Source of the DNA: Gemmatimonadota bacterium
GTDB taxonomy: Bacteria > Gemmatimonadota > Gemmatimonadetes > Longimicrobiales > Gaopeijiaceae
Assembly (NCBI GenBank): GCA_022825135.1
Contig: JAJDYN010000028.1
Coordinates: 1 to 64,000 of the forward strand
Reading direction: 5' to 3'
Length of the DNA stretch: 64,000 nt
Below the pieces are notes generated by a model. That model was not told the origin of the DNA and ran no database searches. It saw only the letters and a list, made by a program, of their open reading frames with translations. The translations under genes and the position numbers were made by a program. The stretch's first letter is position 1. Every line of letters begins with the position of its first letter. This document shows, one piece after another, positions 19,702-26,823 of the stretch.

Positions 19702-20421
19702 ATGCCCCGCAGTCACACCGTAACGCTCGCCCTTGTCATGAGTCCGCTGCTGTCGGCCGGCTGTGCGGGGGATGGCGATACGGCGGAATCCGAACCCGCC
19801 GCCGTTGAGTCCAGCGAGGCTGTGGGCGGTATGGATGCCGCCGCTGCAATGGCCCTCTCCAACCCCAACCTCGCCGCTGAAGACGAGCTGACCGCGGTCC
19901 CGGGGATAACGGCGGAGGCTGCCGCGGCGGTGGTCGGCGGACGGCCCTACCTGCGCACGGCGGATCTGCACGCGGTGCTGGCGGGGACGATCGGCGAAGA
20001 GGCGGCGCTTGACACCTACAATGCGCTCTGGCTGCCGATCAACCTCAACGACGTGACGAACGACGAGATCCTGCTGATTCCGGGCGTGGGGGACCGGATG
20101 GCGCACGAGTTCGAAGAGTACCGCCCATACGTGGATATGGACGAGTTCCGCGTGGAGATCGGGAAATACGTGGACGAGGAAGAGGTGGAGCGGCTCGCGC
20201 GGTACGTGTACGTCCCGATCGACCTGAACAGCGCCACCCGCAAGGAGATCATGGCGGTTCCGGGGATGAGCGAACGCATGGCCCACGAGTTCGAGGAGTA
20301 CCGCCCGTACACCGATCTGGAGCAGTTCCGGCGCGAGATCGGGAAGTACGTGGACGCGAACGAGGTCGCGCGCTTCGAGCGCTACGTGACGCTGAACCGG
20401 GGGAGCTCCGGGGGACGATAG
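19702..20421 (+). CDS. Helix-hairpin-helix repeat lipoprotein
   Basis: This 239-residue protein starts at ATG 19702 next to a GGAGGAGG site and has a lipobox (LLSAGC, Cys21). After an acidic, Ala-rich linker it carries three related helix-hairpin-helix units. The last two are near-identical repeats of about 60 residues: INLNDVTNDEILLIPGVGDR followed by MAHEFEEYRPY, and IDLNSATRKEIMAVPGMSER followed by MAHEFEEYRPY. The I-x-L-N-x-A/V-T...IPGxG pattern is that of ComEA-type DNA-binding domains, but here it is on a predicted membrane lipoprotein. DNA binding during uptake or protein-protein contact are both possible. It lies 50 bases before the PepSY gene. No other competence gene is visible. Confidence 0.8.
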   Translation: MPRSHTVTLALVMSPLLSAGCAGDGDTAESEPAAVESSEAVGGMDAAAAMALSNPNLAAEDELTAVPGITAEAAAAVVGGRPYLRTADLHAVLAGTIGEEAALDTYNALWLPINLNDVTNDEILLIPGVGDRMAHEFEEYRPYVDMDEFRVEIGKYVDEEEVERLARYVYVPIDLNSATRKEIMAVPGMSERMAHEFEEYRPYTDLEQFRREIGKYVDANEVARFERYVTLNRGSSGGR

Positions 20422-20470
20422 GGCGGATGAGGCCGGGAGCGGGCTTCGTCGGGCTGCCGGCGGCGCCGCG

Positions 20471-21613
20471 ATGATCCGGGCGGTCGTCTTCTGGCTGCAC
20501 CTCGCTGTGGCCGCGGCCGCCGGGCTGGTCATCCTGATGTTGGCGGCGACGGGGGTGGTTCTGTCGCTGGAGGAGACGGTGACGGGGCTTGCCGAGCGAC
20601 GGTACCTGGTGGCCGCTCCCGAAGATGCGGAGCGGCTGCCCCCGGAGGAGATCGCGGCGGCGGCCGGGTTCACGGCGACTTCGCTGAGCTATCGATCGGA
20701 TCCGCGCGCGCCGGTGCGCGTGCACGGGGCGCAGGACCGGTACGCCCGCGTCAATCCCTACACGGGGCAGGTGCTGGCAACCGGACCGGGCGGACTCGAG
20801 CGGTTTTTCGAAGGCGCTCACAACTGGCACCGCTGGTTCAACGTTTCGGAAGGCTCGGTGCGTCGTGCGCGGGCGGTGACGGGGGCGTTCAACCTGGCCT
20901 TCCTCTTTCTGCTGCTGACCGGACCGATCCTGTGGATCCCGCGGCCCGTCACGCGGCGGTCGCTCGCGAACGTGATCCTTCTCCGTCCCGGGGCGAGAGG
21001 TGCCCGGCGCGACCTCAACTGGCACCAGGTGGTCGGGATCTGGTCCGTCCTGCCGCTGGCGGTGATCGCGGTGACGGGGGTCGCCACTTCGTATCCGGCT
21101 GTGGGAGATCGGGTCTATCCGATGGTGGGCAACGCGGTGCCCGCCGGCGCATGGGCGGTGGCATCAGCGTCCAGAGGGATAAGGGTTGACGGGGCGATTC
21201 CGGACTCGGTCCGCGTGCCGGAGCCGGACCTGAGGGCCGTGCTCGCCACCGCGGAGGCATGGGCGCCGGGGTGGCGGACCTTGATCCTGAACCTGCCGCG
21301 CCCCGCGGAGAGCGAGGTGCGCGTCGAGGTGCGGGGGGGCCGCGCAGGCCAGCCTCACAGGACCGGCTTTCTCACCCTCGACGCCGCCTCCGGCGCCGGG
21401 CGCGCATGGGAGTCCTTCGCCGACGATTCGCCCGCCCGGCGCGCCCAGCAGTTCCTGCGGTACGCGCACACGGGGGAGTATTGGGGGCTCGGGGGGCAAC
21501 TGTTGGCAGGATGCTTCTCGTTGGCCGCCACGCTGATGGTGTGGACCGGCCTTTCGCTGGCGGTGCGGCGGCTGCTACGCTTCGTCAGGTTGCGGCGGGG
21601 GCCGCGAGAGTAG
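20471..21613 (+). CDS. PepSY-associated transmembrane protein
   Basis: The 380-residue inner-membrane protein has about four transmembrane segments: near residues 7-35, a pair around 140-155 and 190-215, and one near 345-365. The first is followed by a periplasmic PepSY-like domain (ERLPPEEIAAAAGF, YARVNPYTGQVL). HNWHRWF and DLNWHQVVGIWSVLPL carry the conserved His residues of the PepSY_TM family. Relatives often sit beside TonB-dependent siderophore receptors and some act in iron reduction, so a role in metal or flavin-linked electron transfer is conceivable. Here the neighbours are SusC/SusD loci, which gives no direct support. It converges with the plug-only lipoprotein gene. Confidence 0.85.
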   Translation: MIRAVVFWLHLAVAAAAGLVILMLAATGVVLSLEETVTGLAERRYLVAAPEDAERLPPEEIAAAAGFTATSLSYRSDPRAPVRVHGAQDRYARVNPYTGQVLATGPGGLERFFEGAHNWHRWFNVSEGSVRRARAVTGAFNLAFLFLLLTGPILWIPRPVTRRSLANVILLRPGARGARRDLNWHQVVGIWSVLPLAVIAVTGVATSYPAVGDRVYPMVGNAVPAGAWAVASASRGIRVDGAIPDSVRVPEPDLRAVLATAEAWAPGWRTLILNLPRPAESEVRVEVRGGRAGQPHRTGFLTLDAASGAGRAWESFADDSPARRAQQFLRYAHTGEYWGLGGQLLAGCFSLAATLMVWTGLSLAVRRLLRFVRLRRGPRE

Positions 21614-21689
21614 CGACTCCGTCAGCGCCAGCTTCCCGATCCAGCGGGCCGCGATTCGAGTTGGGATTCGCCGATCGACAGGCCTCTGA

Positions 21690-22100
21690 CTACTCCGGTG
21701 GACCTCTGCGGGTGCTGATCACGATCGCCCCCGAGGCGTGGCCGGTGCCGAACCGGGTTGTCGCGTCCGTGGGCGAGAGCAGCGAGATCCGCTCGATGTA
21801 CTCGGCGCTGATGCCGAACAGCTCCTCGATGGGCCCGACGCGCACTCCGTCCACATAGACAGAAGGCCGGTTGTCGGGGTTGTTCGGGGTGCGGGCGCCC
21901 CGGCGCCGCAGCCAACTGCGCCGGAGCCGCTCGATGGCGTGGTGGGCGCTGGTATACACCTCCCGGTCGAGCTCCTCCCTGGTGATGTCGCCCGTTCCGC
22001 GAACGGGGCCCGGCCCGTCTCCCTCGGCACCGGCGCTTCCCGCACAGGCTCCGAGGCACAGCAGCCCTGCCAGCGCGAGGGTCCACGCCCACCGGGGCAC
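21690..22100 (-). CDS. Plug-only lipoprotein, copy B
   Basis: This is the paralogue of the protein at 19108-19545. I place the start at GTG 22100, giving 136 residues with a compact signal peptide and lipobox (LLCLGAC, Cys19). A longer reading from 22229 would overlap susD by about 55 bases and cross a stable hairpin. The mature region has ITREELDREVYTSAHHAIER, then PSVYVDGVRVGPIEELFGIS, then YIERISLLSPTDATTRFGTG and GAIVISTRR. This is the same order as copy A and as the C-terminal half of a SusC plug. It follows susC and susD of locus 2 on the same strand, after the hairpin at 22113-22152, suggesting lower or conditional expression. Confidence 0.72.
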   Translation of the reverse strand: MPRWAWTLALAGLLCLGACAGSAGAEGDGPGPVRGTGDITREELDREVYTSAHHAIERLRRSWLRRRGARTPNNPDNRPSVYVDGVRVGPIEELFGISAEYIERISLLSPTDATTRFGTGHASGAIVISTRRGPPE

Positions 22101-22112
22101 ACTCCGCCCGGC

Positions 22113-22152
22113 CCCGTCCGGGAAGACCCGTTGCGGGATCCTCCCGGACGGG
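22113..22152 (-). terminator. Hairpin after susD (terminator or attenuator)
   Basis: An 11-bp perfect stem (22113-22123 with 22142-22152) encloses an 18-base loop that itself holds a CCCG/CGGG stem. It lies 22 bases beyond the susD stop on the minus strand. There is no T-tract after it, so it may be a processing or attenuation structure and not a strict intrinsic terminator. It separates susC/susD from the plug-only lipoprotein gene. Confidence 0.55.
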
Positions 22153-22174
22153 CGGGGGGCCTCGCGGCCCGGCG

Positions 22175-23512
22175 TCAGCCGCTCGTGTTGGGGTTCAACT
22201 CGAGTTCGGTTTCGTCGATGGGCAGGCACGTGGTCGGCCCGTAGGCCACTCCCTTGTGGTTGAAGTTCTGGCCGCGCGGGAACCAGAGGCCGTAGCGCAG
22301 CTTGTCGGCATGGTGTCGTCCCTCGAGGAACATCTCCCGGCGCCGTTCCTCGATGATGACGTCCATGTCCACGGACGAGGCGTGCGGCAGGCCATGCCGG
22401 TCGCGCAGGGCGTTGATGCGGCCCAGCGCCGACGCCGCGTCACCGGACATGACCTCGGCCTCGGCCTGGATCAGCTGGGCTTCGGCCCAGTCTCCCAGCG
22501 GAATGTCGTACCCCTGGTCGCGGTACTTGGTCTGCACCCAGTGGGGCGTGACGCCGTCCTGTCCCACCTGGCCCGTGTTCACCACCGGCACGCGAGGATC
22601 GGGCATGCCGTCATCCGTCGTCAGAGTGCCGTCCGCGGCCACGGTGAGGTTGCGGAACCCGGGCGCCACCTGCACGCCGTCCACCATCACGGCAGGCGTG
22701 ATCGTGCCGTACTTGTTCTCGTTCAGCATGTGGTAGACCTGATTCCACCGCTTGCGCACCGAGTTGTCGCGGGTCACCCAGGCGATGAAGTTCGGGTCGG
22801 TCACCTGCGCCGCGTCCGCCGCCGCACCCGACATGTTGCCCTGCGAGAGGCGATTGCGCGCCCGCGCCAGGTACGCCAGCTGCCGCGCGCTCGAGGTCAC
22901 TGCCGTGATGTCGAAGTCGCCGCTGATGTGGCCGATCGCGGTGCCGAGCCACTCCTCGCCGCCCGCCAACAGCTGGGAGGGCGTCATGAGCGGACCCACA
23001 TCCACGGTGTTCTCGCACCAGTGCTCGCCGAACACCGTGTACACGAGCCCGGCGTAGAGCGCGGCGGTGGCCAGCAGCCGTTCCTGGTCGGGAACCGCCT
23101 CTTCGAACCCGCTGATGGTGTTGTAGGCCTGCTCCGCCTGGAAGCGGGCCTTCTGGAATGAAGTCGCGAAGGCGGCGTTGGTGTTGCTCTGGCCGCAGTT
23201 GCCGCTGGTGGACGTTATGCGGTATTCGGACCAGGCGCGGGTAAACCACCCGGTCGACTCCCAGTAGGCGTCCTCGAGGCCTCCGATGGAGACCGAGAAA
23301 TCCGAGTACGAGCACTCGAAGTCGGCGATCGCGGACACGACCATGGTGTTGGCCATGTCGGGAATGAGGAGTCCGTCCTCGGTCAGGTTGCCCGGCAGTT
23401 CAACCTCGAGGAGGCTGTCGCAGGCCCCGGCCGCCGATGCCGCCAGAACCAGCGCGGCGATCTTCGCGAAGCGCCTGCGGGCGGGCCGTTTTCCATTTCT
23501 GATTGTCTTCAT
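22175..23512 (-). CDS. SusD/RagB-family outer-membrane lipoprotein (locus 2)
   Basis: This 445-residue protein starts at ATG 23512, preceded by GGGAGAG. The lipobox is SAAGAC (Cys31) and the mature N-terminus reads DSLLEVELPGNL, close to the locus 1 protein. Helical TPR-like repeats follow, then GMPDPRVPVVNTGQ (same motif as locus 1), WAEAQLIQAEAEV and the late IIEERRREMFLEGRHHADKL signature. It would bind the ligand at the cell surface and deliver it to the SusC channel, whose stop is 20 bases upstream. The shared motifs indicate that loci 1 and 2 are paralogous. The ligand is unknown. Confidence 0.9.
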   Translation of the reverse strand: MKTIRNGKRPARRRFAKIAALVLAASAAGACDSLLEVELPGNLTEDGLLIPDMANTMVVSAIADFECSYSDFSVSIGGLEDAYWESTGWFTRAWSEYRITSTSGNCGQSNTNAAFATSFQKARFQAEQAYNTISGFEEAVPDQERLLATAALYAGLVYTVFGEHWCENTVDVGPLMTPSQLLAGGEEWLGTAIGHISGDFDITAVTSSARQLAYLARARNRLSQGNMSGAAADAAQVTDPNFIAWVTRDNSVRKRWNQVYHMLNENKYGTITPAVMVDGVQVAPGFRNLTVAADGTLTTDDGMPDPRVPVVNTGQVGQDGVTPHWVQTKYRDQGYDIPLGDWAEAQLIQAEAEVMSGDAASALGRINALRDRHGLPHASSVDMDVIIEERRREMFLEGRHHADKLRYGLWFPRGQNFNHKGVAYGPTTCLPIDETELELNPNTSG

Positions 23513-23532
23513 GGCTCTCTCTCCCTTGCACA

Positions 23533-26511
23533 TCAGAAGGACACCCGCATGGTCAGGTTGAACGACGCCGTGGGCGGCACGTTCGAGTTGGAACCCGTGT
23601 TGGTGTCCGCGGTGCGGCGCGCCTCCGGATCGTGGATCGGCTCGCCCCAGATGTCGGGCTGCGATACCCACAGCATCGCCAGGTTGCGCGCGCCCAGGCT
23701 CACGGACGCCCGCGAGGCTCCCGAGCGCGCAACCAGCGACTCGGGCAGCCGGAAGTTGGCGCTGATCTCACGCAGCCGGGCAAAGCCTCCGTTGTAGATG
23801 GCGCCGGTCCCGAAGTTCTCGTCCGCGTGCGCCAGGAAGAGCGGATTGGTGCGCTCGTTGGCCGCGAGCGAGGTCTGGAAGCAGGTGTGCTTGCAGGAAA
23901 CATCGGTCGAGGTGGCGTAGCCGCCGATGCGGTGCTCGACCAGGGCGTAGAGCCTGAGGTTGTTGAAGAAGGTGAAGGTGAGGTTGTAGCCCATCTCCCA
24001 CGGCATCTGGAGCGGGCCGTAGAAGACTTCCATGCGGCTGTTGCAGGGAGCCGGCGGTCCGCCCTGCTCCCAGCCGTTGATACCGGTGCCGCTGTCGCAC
24101 ATGATGGACGACTTGACGAGGCGCCCGGTCGCGGGATCGATCTGCGCGCTCACCGCCAACTCGTCGAAGATGGCCGGGAAGGGGAAGCCCTCGCGCAGCG
24201 TGTTGGTCGGAGGCAGGTCGCCGACGTCCTCCACGCGGTTCCGGTTGTGCGAGAGGTTCGCGCCCAGATCCACGGCGAAGGCGTCGCTGTCGAAGACCCG
24301 TCCGTTGAGGTTCACTTCCCAGCCCCAGTTCTTCAGATGCCCCAGGTTCACGGACTGGGAGCCGGGGAAGCCGCGGCTGGGAGCCACGGGCAGGGACACC
24401 AGCGCGTCGCGGATGTCCTGCTGGTAATAGGTCACCTGGGCGAGCAGGCGGTCGTCGAACAGTCCGGCGTCGAATCCGGTCTCGATCTCCGTGCTGACCT
24501 CGGGGCCCAGCTCCGGGTTGCCCACCTCGTCGGGGGTGACCGCGGCCTGGGAGGCCGGACCCACCGCGGGCTCGTAAAGCCGGACCGCGGCAAACACGTC
24601 GGGCTGCTGGCCGGCCTTGCCCCAGGCGGTCCTGAGCCGGAGCGAGTTCACCCAGCCGACATCGAAGAAGTCCTCCTCGCTGAGGACCCAGGTGCCGGAG
24701 AGCTTCGGGTAGATGGCGGCGTCGAAGTCGGCGCCGAAGGCGGAGTTGTCGTCGCCGCGAATGGCGGCGGTGACGAAGATGCGGTCCTGGTAGCCGACTT
24801 CCTGCTGCACGTACGCGCCCATCGTCTTGTTCTGCACGAAGTCCTCCGTGGAGGTCGTGCTGGCCGCGCCCGCAAGCGAGGTGATGGCGGGAGCCGGGAA
24901 GGTCTTGCCGGTGCTGACCACCGTCTCGAGCTGCTTGGCGTAGTACTGGGCTCCCAGCGAGGTCCGCAGGGTGAAGTCGCTCACGTCGAGCGATCCTGTC
25001 GCCGCGTAGTCGAAGGTGATGTAGCGGGTGTACGGCCGCTCGACGACCAGATCGCCGAGTGAGAGGCCGCCGAAGTCGTGCTGTGAACCGGTGGGATGGC
25101 GCGGGAAGAGCCTGCGGTTCTCCTCATGAGCCTGGTCCAGCCCGATCACGGCCCGGTGGGTCAGCCACTCGAAGGGCGTGTGGTTGAGCGTGAGGCTGCC
25201 GATGAAGCGTGAGTTGTCGCGGGTCGCCTCGACCTCCTCGATGGACTCGGGGCGCGCGCGCAGGAAGCCCCGCAGCCGGGTGTCCACGCCTTCGGGGGTC
25301 GACCACTGCGCCTGCTCCCAGACGCCCCAGGACGTCCTCTGCTGCATGAAGCTGGTGGTGCCGTTCACGTAGCCCGTGCTCATGTCGATCTGGAGAGACT
25401 CGTGCGGCACCACGGAGACGTTTGCGCGCGTGTTGAACACCTTGTTCCAGTTGTAGTGCACGATGCCGGTCTGGTCGTCCCAGTCGGTGGCCAGGTAGTA
25501 GCGCACCCGTTCGGTGCCGCCCCTCATGCTGAGCGCGTATCCCTGGGAGTGGCCCGTGGTGAAGAACTGGCGCCCGGCATCCCGCTCCTGGTCCCAGATG
25601 TTGAAGGAGATGATGTTGCCGGCGCTGTCCTTGCCGTAGGCGACGTTGACCTGTTCGCGCGCGTTGGGCAGCCAGGTGGCGCCCTGCTTGATGGTCAGGT
25701 CGAACTGGGGCGCGCCTTCGACGCCGCGCTTGGTGATGATGTTGATCACGCCGTTGGAGGCCTCGGTGCCGTACAGAGTCGCGGCCGACGGCCCCTTGAT
25801 GACCTCGATGCGCTCGATGTCCTCGGGGTTGATGTCGTCGAGCTTGCTCACCTGGCGGCCGTCGCGGAGGTTCGGCCCGGCCTGGGTCTCGTTGTCGACC
25901 CGGATGCCGTCCACGTAGATGAGCGGGTTGTTGCCGACGTTCAGGCTGGTGTAGCCGCGGATGCGGATGGGGGAGCCGGTGCCGACGTTCCCCGACACGC
26001 GCTTGAAGCCCACGCCCGCCTCACGACCCTGCAGCAGGTCCTGCATGGTGTTGATGGGTGCGACTTCCGCCACGTCGGCCGCCTCGACGCGGGCCATGGC
26101 GTTGCCGAGCGCCCGCTGGCGGGTTCCTCCCGCGGTGCCCGTGACCACCACCTCGTCGAGCGCGAGAGCCTCGGCCGTGAGGTTGATCTCGATCTGGGTG
26201 GTCTGGCCGCCGGTCACCTCGATCTGCACGGTGGCGGTGCGGAACCCGATGCGGGTCGCCCGCAGCTGGTGCGTGCCGGCGGGTACGTTGAGGAGCAGGA
26301 ACTGACCGTTGGCCTGGGTCAGCCCCCCGAGCTCCAGGGTGGGGATGTCCACCTGGACGACGGACATCGGTTGCAGGGTGCGGCCGTCGACCACCGTTCC
26401 GGTGACGGTGCCGGTTCCCTGCGCGTGAACCCCTGCCGAGGTGGCCGCGAGAGCCACCAGGAGCGCAAGGGTCGCGCTCGCGGGTCTGATTCCAACGAAG
26501 CGAGAGCGCAT
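23533..26511 (-). CDS. SusC/RagA-family TonB-dependent receptor (locus 2)
   Basis: The 992-residue transporter starts at ATG 26511, behind AAGGAGG with seven bases spacing. It has a signal peptide (cleavage near GVHAQ, residue 31), a carboxypeptidase-regulatory-like domain to about 110, EVVVTGTAGG, and a plug with NNPLIYVDGIRV and IEVIKGPSAATLYGTEASNG. The barrel ends in NLTMRVSF. It is the first gene of the operon susC-susD-plug lipoprotein. A promoter with a perfect inverted repeat lies about 170-200 bases upstream. The plug and linker are strongly similar to locus 1 (EALALDE, then VVVTGTAGGTRQRA), pointing to duplication. The substrate is unknown. Confidence 0.93.
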   Translation of the reverse strand: MRSRFVGIRPASATLALLVALAATSAGVHAQGTGTVTGTVVDGRTLQPMSVVQVDIPTLELGGLTQANGQFLLLNVPAGTHQLRATRIGFRTATVQIEVTGGQTTQIEINLTAEALALDEVVVTGTAGGTRQRALGNAMARVEAADVAEVAPINTMQDLLQGREAGVGFKRVSGNVGTGSPIRIRGYTSLNVGNNPLIYVDGIRVDNETQAGPNLRDGRQVSKLDDINPEDIERIEVIKGPSAATLYGTEASNGVINIITKRGVEGAPQFDLTIKQGATWLPNAREQVNVAYGKDSAGNIISFNIWDQERDAGRQFFTTGHSQGYALSMRGGTERVRYYLATDWDDQTGIVHYNWNKVFNTRANVSVVPHESLQIDMSTGYVNGTTSFMQQRTSWGVWEQAQWSTPEGVDTRLRGFLRARPESIEEVEATRDNSRFIGSLTLNHTPFEWLTHRAVIGLDQAHEENRRLFPRHPTGSQHDFGGLSLGDLVVERPYTRYITFDYAATGSLDVSDFTLRTSLGAQYYAKQLETVVSTGKTFPAPAITSLAGAASTTSTEDFVQNKTMGAYVQQEVGYQDRIFVTAAIRGDDNSAFGADFDAAIYPKLSGTWVLSEEDFFDVGWVNSLRLRTAWGKAGQQPDVFAAVRLYEPAVGPASQAAVTPDEVGNPELGPEVSTEIETGFDAGLFDDRLLAQVTYYQQDIRDALVSLPVAPSRGFPGSQSVNLGHLKNWGWEVNLNGRVFDSDAFAVDLGANLSHNRNRVEDVGDLPPTNTLREGFPFPAIFDELAVSAQIDPATGRLVKSSIMCDSGTGINGWEQGGPPAPCNSRMEVFYGPLQMPWEMGYNLTFTFFNNLRLYALVEHRIGGYATSTDVSCKHTCFQTSLAANERTNPLFLAHADENFGTGAIYNGGFARLREISANFRLPESLVARSGASRASVSLGARNLAMLWVSQPDIWGEPIHDPEARRTADTNTGSNSNVPPTASFNLTMRVSF

Positions 26512-26823
26512 GGGGAGACCTCCTTGCCAAGGGTGAGACAGACGGGGGCGAGTGCCGGGTGGGTGGGCATTCGGTCGGATAGCCGTACGCACGGTACCTC
26601 CGCCGAAAGAGGTGCATCTCGCCGACGAGTCCGCCTCAAGGTGCTCACGCGAGTGGATCACGTGAGTCGAGGCGGGTGTCCGTTCATTCTCCGGAACGGA
26701 CAGCGCGTCTGTCAAGAATGGCTGATGGCACGGCGCACGGAGCCGGTTCGAACCGGGATGAGCCTGTGCAGGGAGATCCGCCGCGGGCCGGTCGAGCGAG
26801 CCGGCGGCGGGCCGAACGAGCCG
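26512..26823 (-). other. 312-bp intergenic region between thrS and the SusC gene
   Basis: No gene is seen. The region contains the putative promoter and operator of SusC locus 2 (26677-26715). It also holds a 14-bp perfect palindrome, CCGGTTCGAACCGG at 26743-26756, and GC-rich partial stems near 26787-26805 that could end thrS transcription. The leader between the putative promoter and susC is about 170 bases. Confidence 0.5.
26677..26715 (-). promoter_or_regulatory. Promoter and overlapping operator of SusC/SusD locus 2
   Basis: On the minus strand, TTGACA (26710-26715) and GAGAAT (26686-26691) are separated by 18 bases, a reasonable sigma70-type promoter. A perfect 9-bp inverted repeat, TGTCCGTTC (26677-26685) and GAACGGACA (26694-26702), has an 8-base spacer that contains the -10 box. 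A protein bound there would block the promoter. The regulator is unknown and I did not find the same repeat upstream of the other two susC genes. Confidence 0.55.

Noticed and set aside
26743..26756. CCGGTTCGAACCGG, which resembles a tRNA T-arm
   Set aside because: The loop would be six bases instead of seven, and no acceptor, D or anticodon arms are found around it, so it is not a tRNA gene.
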